A stretch of 64,000 nucleotides of DNA from Panonychus citri (Eukaryota > Arthropoda > Arachnida > Trombidiformes > Tetranychidae). Positions 15,001 to 23,786 of this stretch are shown piece by piece (position 1 is the stretch's first letter; every line of letters starts with the position of its first letter). Location: the NCBI RefSeq assembly GCF_014898815.1, contig NW_026515544.1, positions 434,001 to 498,000 on the forward strand, given 5' to 3'. Both the position numbers and the translations under genes were made by a program. The notes under the pieces were generated by a model. It saw nothing but the letters and a program-made list of their open reading frames with translations, was not told where the DNA came from and made no database searches.

Positions 15001-18000
15001 AGAATAGATGAAATTTATTCACAAGGAAATAAGAAAAAGGATGAAAAAGCTTCAATATTAATAATCATTCTTGATATTAATTGAATAAATGTGAGTTTTT
15101 CATTTCAATAATGAAAATGAAACTTACTAAATATCTTTCCGTTGCCACAGAGACCAGAATTATTTCATCACCCACTCTTACTTTTTCTCCTTCTGATCTT
15201 TGTTTACTTGCAGGGTGAACTGTCCACCAGCAAGTTTCACCTGTTGAATGTTCTTGAAGACCAACATCGAAAGCTAATTTATCACTTGATGAGCTTGTCG
15301 ATGAAAGACACGCAAGGTACATTTTAGAATGACCATGACGAAGTAAAACTGCATGACCATAAAGCAAAGTTCTTGAACTTCCACCGGAAGCGCCTTTACT
15401 TCCACCACCTTCGGATGTACCTTGAGCTTCTGCAGTGACCATTTCTTGAAGAGCACGAACGGAAAGTGCTTGTTCTATCACGAAAACACATGATGACAAT
15501 TCTGGTGGAAAATTTTTATCTGCTATATTTTCAAGGAAACAATGACGATTACCAAAACCTTCGGCCGCTAGACAAATACGAGTTCCCGTTGCCGTGCTCT
15601 GCAGGCAAACCATATCATCCTGGACGATAAATTAATTTAATATTAATCAAATTATTCTCAATTTAAACATTTACACACAATTGTAAAAATTTCCCTTTTC
15701 CACTAAGCATAAAATAGTAGATTATGTAACTATTGATCTTTTATGAACTTTATTATTAAATGTGTATGAATATTGGTCAGTTATTAATATTAATTGATAT
15801 TGAAAAGATTGAATAACATTGTGGTCAATTTTCTAATTTCTATTCGAATTATTAACAAAATTATTGTACAATTTCTTTCAAGTTATATTCTGATAGTTAT
15901 CATTCTGACATGGACATTACATGTATAGTGTTTCTTTGATAAGATATTACAGTCGTATCCACATTTATCGCAAGATTTGTGTTTAATTCATTACTGATAT
16001 TTGAAATTTCAGCATTAAGAGTATTTTTGTTTTGTCTTTTTAGCTTGATTTTCTGCGATTACAAAATAATTCTGATCAAATTTAACTAATTTTAGGAATA
16101 TTTTGATAATTAGCATTCGCTTCAGTTAATTCAGAGTCCTGCTGAGCTCTATTTGGATTATGATCAGCATCTTCAATTTGTAAAGAAAGTGTTTTCCGCT
16201 CTCTGTCTAATTCGAAATTTGGATTAGTTACAAAATAAAACGAAGAAGTTACGAAAATGCTAATAATACTAATTCTCAATCCTCATCATCATCTCTCTTT
16301 GTCTTTGTACATAAACTTGGTTTGGATGCAAAAAAGCAAGATCAACAAGAGATGAGGAAGAGCTTGAAGATTATGATGAGGATGTAGATGAACATTTGAA
16401 TTTGGATGATGGGATGATGATAATGATGAACTAAAAAGGCTCAAGCTAAATTCAGAATTGGGTCGAGAAAGTAGACATCATGATAAAAAGATTCCTTAAG
16501 ATGAATTGTAACAATCAAATTGTGTGTTAAATTACGGTTTTGGTGATAATCATCACAACTTTACATTTCTACGGTCAAGCCTTAGTATAATTGATCGCAG
16601 TACTTTATTAAATTTTATTGTCAAAATTGTGTACTGAAAAACGAAGTTAACGGGATAGATTAATCCAATCTGCTACAAAAATGTATCAAAAATCAAATGT
16701 AAAATAGATGTTTTTTATTGCTGCGAGAATTACATAAGAAGTTTCAAATTGGTTTGAAATTGAATTGCAAATTAAATAAATAATCGTGTGTACAAAAATA
16801 TATTACAAAGGATTGGAGATGATTAGAGTTTTAGAGGAGAAGAAGAGATTATTAGGAAAGAAGCTTAGTTTTTGGCCCAATTGTCGTGTTTGTTTCCTTG
16901 TTTCCATGAATCTTTATTATTCCAAGAATCTTTGTTATTCCATGAATCGTGATTCTGTCCGTGGTATGGACCATGTTGGTATTGGTTTTGATATTGGTTT
17001 CGGTGTTGGTTGTAATTGTTGTATTGGTTTGGGTATTGGTTTCCATTGTTCCATGAGCCAACATGATGACGACCATCATGATTGTAACCATCATGGTGAT
17101 TGTAATGGTTTCCTTGTTTCCTGAGATAATATTAGTGTAACTGTGACCAGAAGGATCAGCACCATTGTAAATGGCATCAGCAGAGTCGATTGAGTCAACA
17201 GATGGTTCGTTTGAGTCCAATTTAACTCGGAATCCACTTTTATCGGCAATATAGTTAACAGTTCGGTGACGACCATCGGCAAGTTTAAGTCCATATGAAC
17301 CGTGGACATTACCCCAACCATCACCAGATTCTTGTCGGTAGTTGGATGATCCCCAAGGATCATTGATATCATAACCAAAATTGTATTTTCCACTCACATC
17401 TTGGTTTCGATAAATTTTACTCTGACCTCCGTCACCGTGATTTGTAGCACTAATTGTTGTAGAAATGGCAACAAGAGCAAAGAAAAGAATAGCAACCAAT
17501 TGATTCATTTTTCTAATAGAAAAGTTTTAAATGTTTTCGTTTAGATGTTGTTGTTGTTGTTGTTTTCGTTGTTGGTTTGGACAGTTGAATGATAATTTCT
17601 CGAAACTTCTCTCGTTTTATATAGTAGACGAAAAGCTTGAAAACTGTTATTTTAAAGTTTCTCTTTGGTGAAAAAACTTGTACAAGTTTAAAGCATTCAA
17701 ATCATGAGAAGCATTTATTTACTTGTTACGAGTCTTGTGACAATTATCATGATGAACTTTTCGCGATCTTTTACCACGATCTTATCTTAACTGCAGTTAA
17801 TTTTGTGTCAGACGCGTTCCTTATTTCCCTCGATTAGTATTTGAGATATTCTAAAATTGTTATTCCCACTTTTCGTCTACTATATAAAACGAGAGAAGTT
17901 TCGAAAAAATTATCATTCAACTGTCCAAACCAATAACGAAAACAACAACAACAACAACTAAACGAAAACATTTAAAACTTTTCTATTAGAAAGATGAATC

Positions 18001-20050
18001 AATTGGTTGCTATTCTTTTCTTTGCTCTTGTTGCCATTTCTACAACAATTAGTGCTACAAATCACGGTGACGGAGGTCAGAGTAAAATTTATCGAAACCA
18101 AGATGTGAGTGGAAAATACAATTTTGGTTATGATATCAATGATCCTTGGGGATCATCCAACTACCGACAAGAATCTGGTGATGGTTGGGGTAATGTCCAC
18201 GGTTCATATGGACTTAAACTTGCCGATGGTCGTCACCGAACTGTTAACTATATTGCCGATAAAAGTGGATTCCGAGTTAAATTGGACTCAAACGAACCAT
18301 CTGTTGACTCAATCGACTCTGCTGATGCCATTTACAATGGTGCTGATCCTTCTGGTCACAGTTACACTAATATTATCTCAGGAAACAAGGGAAACCATTA
18401 CAATCACCATGATGGTTACAATCATGATGGTCGTCATCATGTTGGCTCATGGAACAATGGAAACCAATACCAACATGGTCCATACCACGGACAGAATCAC
18501 GATTCATGGAATAACAAAGATTCATGGAAACAAGGAAACAAACACGACAATTGGGCCAAAAACTAAGCTTCTTTCCTAATAATCTGTCTTCTCCTTAAAA
18601 ACTTTAACCATCTCCAATCTCTTGTAATATATTTTTGTACACACGATTATTTATTTAATTTGCAATTCAATTTCAAACCAATTTGAAACTTCTTATTTTC
18701 TCAGCAATAAAAACTAGCATAATTCACATTCAATAAGAAAACGATTCATTTTCAACACTTTGAGTAATATTCAATCACAGATTCAGTTCGTCATATTCCA
18801 AAGCAATTATCTAAACACATCCATCATGTAGTCTGATCAATACAGATTCGATTGGTTTATTGAAATAAACTATTATTGACCATTCTCGACATAATTGTGA
18901 TCAAAAGATTCCTAATAATTTCACGCTGAGCTTTACTCAACATTCCCTCGGTAATTTTTGTATCAATTCTTGATGATTCTCGTTTTCATCCGTTGTTTGG
19001 TCATATAAGCAATTAAATAAAGTTGGATTAATCTTCTCAATCACTCAATATACTCGTTACAACAAATCCCAAGTAATCTTTGAAATCATTTACACCAATA
19101 ACTTCATGGCTTGACCTGAGAAATGTTGTGATGATCTTTTTCGACCCGATTCTGGATTTAGATTTAGCCTTTTTAGTTCATTATTGTCACCATCCCATCA
19201 CCTAAATTCAAACGCTCATCTAAATCCTCATCCTCACGCTAATCTTGCTTTTTTGCATCCAAACCAAATTTATGTATTAAGACAAAGAGAAAAGAATTTG
19301 AAAGAGAGATGATGATGAGGATTGAGAATTATTATTACTATTAGTCTTATTATTAGCATCTTCTCATCTTCTTCGTCTTATTTTGTAACTAATCCAAATT
19401 CTGAATTAGACAGAGAGCGGAAACCACTTTCTTTCTAAATTGAAGAAGATGCTTATAATCATCACTTGCATCATAATACAGAAACAGAATTACAAAGATG
19501 ATAAACACCAACTAATAGGTGAATTATTATTTATTGGTTATTCTTTGTATTGTCATAAAGATTTAGTATGTTCAATGTCTCGATTAAAATCGACTAAAAA
19601 TATATTCCAAGATGTAATGAAATCGATTTAATCTAAGCCGAAAATATGACATAGGGCTATTTTTTATTCGAAATTGGACTCGACAGGCTCTGAATTAACT
19701 TAATCGAATGTTAATTAGTAAAATATTGCTAAAAGCAGTTAAATTTTATTCGAACCAGCAACTCGAGAAAACTTTTTTTTCGATATTACCAATAAGTTCT
19801 GAAGATCATGAAAGTTAATCAAAATTTAGATTCTCTTTACTAACTGTAATTCTATCAACACTATTGCGTATTAATCATATTGAAACTCTGTAAATATCAA
19901 CAGATTGATCAACATTCAATTGATTAACTGAAACTGCTAATTTATCAAAATAAACAAAACATTTCAATCTAAATAAACAGGAAAAAATGAACTTACAGTT
20001 CGTAGGAATGAAACATCATCTTGTTCTGAACCAGCCTCAGTATCTCCCAT
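1..20050 (-). CDS. RyR: Ryanodine receptor (intracellular calcium-release channel), 3' end beyond the window
   Basis: Giant homotetrameric Ca2+ release channel of the endoplasmic/sarcoplasmic reticulum. Exons that I placed by GT-AG sites and protein continuity: 19997-20050, 15128-15619, 10808-14965, 6184-10726, 3980-6116, 3372-3484, 2969-3305, 1998-2885, 1796-1861 and 1-1681 (continuing out). Exon 1 reads MGDTEAGSEQDDVSFLRT and joins DDMVCLQSTATG, as in insect RyR. In order there follow the inositol-receptor-like N-terminus, MIR and RIH regions, SPRY1 (about residues 700-845), RyR repeats 1-2, SPRY2, SPRY3, RyR repeats 3-4, a second RIH/RIH-associated region ending in NVVNGTIGRQMVDTLVESS, an EF-hand region, and helices S1 (NFYTMKYIALSIAF) and S2 (up to GYYHLKLPL). 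About 4,850 residues are inside the window; the pore helices are not. The reading frame is broken at three places (separate entries). Family identity is certain from dense similarity over the whole length, recalled from insect and vertebrate RyR. Confidence 0.97.
6868..6880 (-). other. RyR: Missing coding segment (about 71 bases) in RyR exon 4
   Basis: The protein reads SAEERKL and then, in a different frame, ALVLTAIACALPPDYS. Insect RyRs have about 24 further residues between these two points. The exon length (4,543) fits its flanking splice phases only if a number of bases equal to 2 modulo 3 is absent; 71 satisfies this. No GT-AG intron explains it. This is a local deletion in this allele or a collapse in the assembly. 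Confidence 0.8.
12502..12509 (-). other. RyR: Second apparent one-base frameshift in RyR exon 3
   Basis: The frame ending ALGFV-stop is followed at once by ITMDKPPGRIKVVRL in the next frame. In other arthropod RyRs this is a continuous stretch (LGYYITMDKPP). One base is missing; no splice signals fit. Together with the lesion near 14,380 it restores the phase of the whole exon. Confidence 0.85.
14377..14383 (-). other. RyR: Apparent one-base frameshift in RyR exon 3
   Basis: Upstream the frame reads SYETKEEESVG; downstream the conserved text VEEKQAILSEEGKMDD continues in another frame, with no room for an intron. One base is missing in or beside a GGG run. The exon length (4,158) fits the splice phases on both sides only if two bases are missing in total; the other is near 12,505. 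A residual sequencing error is the simplest explanation, but a real lesion cannot be excluded from one sequence. Confidence 0.85.
16150..16590 (+). repeat. Repeat element R2, copy a
   Basis: One of three related segments (others at 19080-19450 minus and 20640-21130 plus). Each lies downstream of a cuticle copy and points towards it. The segment contains a pyrimidine-rich stretch, the text CTTGGTTTGGATGCAAAAAA, and an acidic Asp/Glu-rich coding-like run (EDYDEDVDEHLNLDD), after which a frame change leads to DELKRLKLNSELGRESRHH and a stop. It looks like a duplicated fragment of an unknown gene. I do not recognise the parent. Confidence 0.65.
16852..17508 (-). CDS. R&R cuticle protein A with a frame-shifted tail (nested in RyR intron 1)
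   Basis: Secreted structural cuticle protein, 218 residues, intronless. The signal peptide is MNQLVAILFFALVAISTTISA. The chitin_bind_4 core runs from about residue 40 to 105 (GKYNFGYDINDPW ... GSYGLKLADGRHRTVNYIADK ... GFRVKLDSNEP). Compared with copies B and D it lacks one G after ISGNK (CC at 17112-17113 where they have CCC), so the His/Asn/Gly tail is replaced by a Thr/Asn/Ile/Met-rich tail read from the second frame, which stays open to a stop at 16852. Relative to D it also carries an extra 18-base unit coding NNKDSW in the original frame. It is divergent to gene B with 485 bases between the starts. A TATA-like box lies at 17616-17624. It is functional with an altered tail, or decaying. 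Confidence 0.75.
   Translation of the reverse strand: MNQLVAILFFALVAISTTISATNHGDGGQSKIYRNQDVSGKYNFGYDINDPWGSSNYRQESGDGWGNVHGSYGLKLADGRHRTVNYIADKSGFRVKLDSNEPSVDSIDSADAIYNGADPSGHSYTNIISGNKETITITMMVTIMMVVIMLAHGTMETNTQTNTTITTNTETNIKTNTNMVHTTDRITIHGITKILGIIKIHGNKETNTTIGPKTKLLS
17509..17993. promoter_or_regulatory. Shared bidirectional promoter of cuticle genes A and B
   Basis: 485 bases between the start codons of the two divergent genes. TATA boxes face outward on both sides (17616-17624 for A; 17881-17888 for B). Each is followed by the same leader, in opposite directions (ATCATTCAACTGTCCAAACC, then a CAA repeat). The centre contains a CTGCAGTTAA segment that is also found, inverted, in the promoter of the C/D pair. 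Confidence 0.75.
17994..18566 (+). CDS. R&R cuticle protein B (nested in RyR intron 1, opposite strand)
   Basis: Intact secreted cuticle protein of 190 residues that binds chitin through the R&R consensus (chitin_bind_4). A signal peptide (residues 1 to about 21) is followed by the chitin-binding core (about 40-105, with GSYGLKLADGRHRTVNYIADK) and a His/Asn/Gly/Trp-rich tail ending WKQGNKHDNWAKN. It lacks an 18-residue Gln/Asn/Tyr block that copy D has. It is transcribed against its host gene RyR. TATATAAA at 17881-17888 lies about 110 bases before the start, and the leader holds a CAA-repeat stretch. The 3' flank to about 19.0 kb is the reverse complement of the flank of copy C. Confidence 0.92.
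   Translation: MNQLVAILFFALVAISTTISATNHGDGGQSKIYRNQDVSGKYNFGYDINDPWGSSNYRQESGDGWGNVHGSYGLKLADGRHRTVNYIADKSGFRVKLDSNEPSVDSIDSADAIYNGADPSGHSYTNIISGNKGNHYNHHDGYNHDGRHHVGSWNNGNQYQHGPYHGQNHDSWNNKDSWKQGNKHDNWAKN
19080..19450 (-). repeat. Repeat element R2, copy b (inverted)
   Basis: Reverse-complement relative of the segments at 16150 and 20640, more diverged: much of the acidic run is deleted or altered. It lies downstream of cuticle gene B inside RyR intron 1 and forms the inner end of the left arm of the inverted repeat. Confidence 0.65.
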
Positions 20051-20639
20051 GATTGGTTATAATTTTAAAAACAGTTCGAAGCTAAATTGTCTATAGTTCA
20101 CTTCTTTCAATTTGATTGACTGAAAAATTTTCTCAAAATTGAGAAATGTTTTGTTTCCACTGTTGATTGGAAGTTTATCCAATTAATCACTTATCCATCA
20201 TGTTATTGAAACAATGGAAAACACGTTCAACAATAGAGATAAATCATGATGATTTATTAAATTTCACCAGCAAAACACCAATACAACCATTTTAATTTCA
20301 TTATTGAAATTGATCCATTGATTAATAATTTTGACAAAAATCACTTGAAAACATCAATTTGAAAAGTTTACGAAATTAGTATTTTGAAAATCGTAATTTT
20401 AGTCGTACTCATTAGTTGATTATCACTTTAGTCAATCAGTGAATTAACTTAATTTTAACACAGTTTAAGGTGAGAGAATAGTAATAAGTAAAAAAACTAA
20501 TTGTTTTAACTTAACAATTGTTTATTAGGGTAAAAAAATAAAAGATAAACACGTAACATTATCAATTGCAAGCAACAAAATAACAATACTCGATGATGAT
20601 GATGATTATCATCTTTGTCTTTCAATTTTCTCTTTCTTC
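20051..20639. other. Presumed RyR 5' leader and promoter region
   Basis: About 590 bases upstream of the RyR start codon, AT-rich. I see no open reading frame and no clear TATA element. It lies in the spacer of the inverted repeat, so the RyR promoter may be confined between the two arms. Confidence 0.4.
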
Positions 20640-21130
20640 ACTATTCATAATAAAGGTGATGAGCATAAGCATCTTCTTCAATTTAGAAAGTGTTTTTCGA
20701 TTTCTTTCTCTCTCTCTCTCTCTCTCATTCGAAATTTGGATTAGTTACAAAATAAGACGAAGAAGATGAGAAGATGCTAATAATAAGACTAATAGTAATA
20801 ATAATTTTCAATCCTCATCTCTCTTTGTCTTTGTACATAAACTTGGTTTGGATGCAAAAAAGCAAAAAAGCAAGATTAGCAAGAGATGAGGAAGAGCTTG
20901 AGGATGAAGATTATGATGAGGATGTAGATGAACATTTGAATTTGGATGATGGGATGATGATAATGATGAACTAAAAAGGCTCAAGCTAAATTCAGAATTG
21001 GGTCGAGAAAGTAGACATCATGATAAAAAGATTCCTTAAGATGAATTGTAACAATCAAATTGTGAGTTAAATTACGGTTTTGGTTATTATATCAATGATC
21101 ATCACAATATCACATCTCTAAGGTCTAGTC
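20640..21130 (+). repeat. Repeat element R2, copy c
   Basis: The longest copy. It begins after a CT dinucleotide-rich run (20705-20727), contains a 66-codon open stretch with KSKKARLARDEEELEDEDY, and ends like copy a. It lies upstream of RyR exon 1, downstream of the broken cuticle copy C, and forms the inner end of the right arm of the inverted repeat. I do not regard the short reading frame as a gene because the three copies differ by frameshifts. Confidence 0.65.
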
Positions 21131-22036
21131 TTAGTAATCGGTGCTTAGAAATTATGACAATTTTATATTAGATCTTAATGGAAATTAAAGCGAAATGAAA
21201 TTTGCATCTTTATAATCAACATTTGTGGGATAAGGAAGCAAAAATTCTAGATCATAAATTGAGATAATTTCGAATTCGGCTGAAAAATGGTGACCAATAG
21301 ATTCAGAAAGTTTAACATCTTTCAAGAAAATGTTCTGATTTCAGAATCCAGCAAATCGAATTTATAAGAATGAACTTAGACATCAATACCAAAATTGTAT
21401 CAGCTATAAGTCTGACAATGAACTAACGATAGATTACCGAAAGAAATTCGATTTTTCTGCATTTATTTTGTAAGAGAAAAGAGAAAAAATCTTCCCTTTG
21501 AAGCCATTAAGAAAGCTCGAATTTCCGACCAATCACCAAAACTTGTTCTGAATTGAAAAAAAACAATTAATAGGACTAATCCGATTCGATTCAATTATTT
21601 AGATAATAAATGTAGTTTTAAAAACAGTTTAGTAAATTGTATCACCGAAAATTGATACGAAAATCAAAAATTACCGAGGAATGTTGAGTAAAGCTCAGAG
21701 TGAAATTATTAGGAATCTTTTGATCACAATTATGTCGAGAATGGTCAATAATAGTTTATTTCAATAAACCAATCGAATCTGTATTGATCAGACTACATGA
21801 TGGATGTGTTTAGATAATTGCTTTGGAATATGACGAACTGAATCTGTGATTGAATATTACTCAAAGTGTTGAAAATGAATCGTTTTCTTATTGAATGTGA
21901 ATTATGCTAGTTTTATTGCTGAAAATAAGTTTCAGATTGGTTTGAAATTGAATTGCAAATAGAATAAATAATCGAGTGTACAAAAATATACAAGAGATTG
22001 GAACTGGTTAGAGTTTTAGAGGAGAAGACGAGATTA

Positions 22037-22665
22037 TTAGGAAAGAAGCTTAGTTTTTGGCCCAATTGTCGTGTTTGTTTCCTTGTTTCCATGAATCTTT
22101 GTTATTCCATGAATCGTGATTCTGTCCGTGGTATGGACCATGTTGGTATTGGTTTTGATATTGGTTTCGGTGTTGGTTGTAATTGTTGTATTGGTTTGGG
22201 TATTGGTTTCCATTGTTCCATGAGCCAACATGATGACGACCATCATGATTGTAACCATCATGGTGATTGTAATGGTTTCCTTGTTTCCTGAGATAATATT
22301 AGTGTAACTGTGACCAGGATCAGCACCATTGTAAATGGCATCAGCAGAGTCGATTGAGTCAACAGATGGTTCGTTTGAGTCAATTTAACTCGAATCCACT
22401 TTTATCGGCAATATAGTTAACAGTTCGGTGACGACCATCGGCAAGTTTAAGTCCATATGAACCGTGGACATTACAACCATCACCAGATTCTTGTCGGTAG
22501 TTGGATGATCCCAAGGATCATTGATATCATAACCAAAATTGTATTTCCACTCACATCTTGGTTTCGATAAATTTTACTCTGACCTCCGTCACCGTGATTT
22601 GTAGCACTAATTGTTGTAGAAATGGCAACAAGAGCAAAGAAAAGAATAGCAACCAATTGATTCAT
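22037..22665 (-). pseudogene. Cuticle protein copy C, broken by several small deletions
   Basis: Mirror-image relative of genes A, B and D. The signal peptide and first 40 residues are intact. Single bases are then missing near 22,546, 22,510, 22,391 and 22,380, and the G after ISGNK is missing as in copy A (about 22,280). Two three-base losses lie near 22,473 and 22,315. Most changes are losses and many fall in short homopolymers. No open frame covers the chitin-binding core. It is either a pseudogene or a functional copy left with uncorrected sequence errors. TATA-like sequence lies at 22776-22784. Confidence 0.75.
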
Positions 22666-23159
22666 TGTTGTAATAGAAAAGTTTTAAATGTTTTCGTTTA
22701 GTTGTTGTTGTTTTTGTTGTTGTTCTCGTTGTTGGTTTGGACAGTTGAATGATAATTTTTTCAAAACTTCTCTCGTTTTATATAGTAGACGAAAAGTGGG
22801 AATAACAATTTTAGAATATCTCAAATACTAATCGAGGGAAATAAGGAACGCGTCTGACACAAAATTAACTGCAGTTAAGATAAGATCGTGGTAAAAGATC
22901 AAGAAAAGTTCATCATGATAATTGTCACAAGACTCGTAACAAGTAAATAAATGCTTCTCATGATTTGAATGCTTTAAACTTGTACAAGTCTTTTCAGCAA
23001 AGAGAAACTTTAAATAATCAATAATAGCTTTCGAGCTTTTCGTCTAATATATAAAACGAAAGGATTTTCGAGAAATTATCATTCAACTGTCCAAACCAAT
23101 AACGAAAGCAACAACAACAACAACTAAACGAAAACATTTAAAACTTTTCTATTAGAAAA
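22666..23159. promoter_or_regulatory. Shared bidirectional promoter of cuticle copies C and D
   Basis: 494 bases between divergent starts, the reverse complement of the A/B promoter with small changes. TATA boxes lie near 22776-22784 (minus) and 23047-23054 (plus), each preceding the conserved ATCATTCAACTGTCC leader start. Confidence 0.72.
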
Positions 23160-23786
23160 ATGAATCAATTGGTTGCTATTCTTTTCTTTGCTCTTGTTGC
23201 TCTTTCTACAACAATTAGTGCTACAAATCACGGTGACGGAGGTCAGAGTAAAATTTATCGAAACCAAGATGTGAGTGGAAAATACAATTTTGGTTATGAT
23301 ATCAATGATCCTTGGGGATCATCCAACTACCGACAAGAATCTGGTGATGGTTGGGGTAATGTCCACGGTTCATATGGACTTAAACTTGCCGATGGTCGTC
23401 ACCGAACTGTTAACTATATTGCCGATAAAAGTGGATTCCGAGTTAAATTGGACTCAAACGAACCATCTGTTGACTCAATCGACTCTGCTGATGCCATTTA
23501 CAATGGTGCTGATCCTTCTGGTCACAGTTACACTAATATTATCTCAGGAAACAAGGGAAACCATTACAATCACCATGATGGTTACAATCATGATGGTCGT
23601 CATCATGTTGGCTCATGGAACAATGGAAACCAATACCCAAACCAATACAACAATTACAACCAACACCGAAACCAATATCAAAACCAATACCAACATGGTC
23701 CATACCACGGACAGAATCACGATTCATGGAATAACAAAGATTCATGGAAACAAGGAAACAAACACGACAATTGGGCCAAAAATTAA
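23160..23786 (+). CDS. R&R cuticle protein D (full-length copy)
   Basis: Intact secreted cuticle protein of 208 residues, intronless, and the best representative of the four copies. It has a signal peptide (1 to about 21), a chitin_bind_4 core at about 40-105, then a low-complexity tail rich in His, Asn, Gln, Tyr and Trp. The tail includes an 18-residue block (QYPNQYNNYNQHRNQYQN) that gene B lacks. It differs from B in the signal peptide by Ala-Leu in place of Ala-Ile. It lies outside RyR, divergent from copy C. Tails of this composition are usual in cuticle proteins; the exact mechanical role is not known. Confidence 0.93.
   Translation: MNQLVAILFFALVALSTTISATNHGDGGQSKIYRNQDVSGKYNFGYDINDPWGSSNYRQESGDGWGNVHGSYGLKLADGRHRTVNYIADKSGFRVKLDSNEPSVDSIDSADAIYNGADPSGHSYTNIISGNKGNHYNHHDGYNHDGRHHVGSWNNGNQYPNQYNNYNQHRNQYQNQYQHGPYHGQNHDSWNNKDSWKQGNKHDNWAKN

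Larger units (their letters stand above)
15620..19996 (-). other. RyR: RyR intron 1 (4.4 kb), host of two cuticle genes
   Basis: The donor is GTAAGT directly after the exon 1 codon ACT (19997); the acceptor is CCAG before GATGATATG (15619). The phase is 0 and the join gives FLRT-DDMVCL. The other RyR introns placed here are about 60-240 bases, so this one is more than an order of magnitude longer. It contains cuticle genes A (minus) and B (plus) and two copies of the repeat element described at 16150 and 19080. Confidence 0.92.
17600..22900. repeat. Large imperfect inverted repeat around RyR exon 1
   Basis: The left arm, about 17.6-19.45 kb (A/B promoter, gene B, its 3' flank, R2b), is matched in reverse complement by the right arm, about 20.64-22.9 kb (R2c, flank, copy C, C/D promoter). 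For example the run at 18660-18980 (ATCTAAACACATCCATCATG) reappears inverted at 21650-21960. The spacer of roughly 1.2 kb holds RyR exon 1 and its start codon. The right arm has additional unmatched sequence near 21.13-21.64 kb. Confidence 0.8.

Noticed and set aside
18109..18579. 156-codon frame overlapping cuticle gene B (and 23275-23826 over gene D)
   Set aside because: Second-frame shadows of the cuticle genes, without signal peptide or domain. Mentioned only because copies A and C enter this frame through a deletion.
20774..20974. 66-codon frame in R2 copy c as a gene
   Set aside because: The frame is broken differently in the other copies and the N-terminal half reads like a pyrimidine tract; kept as a repeat element.
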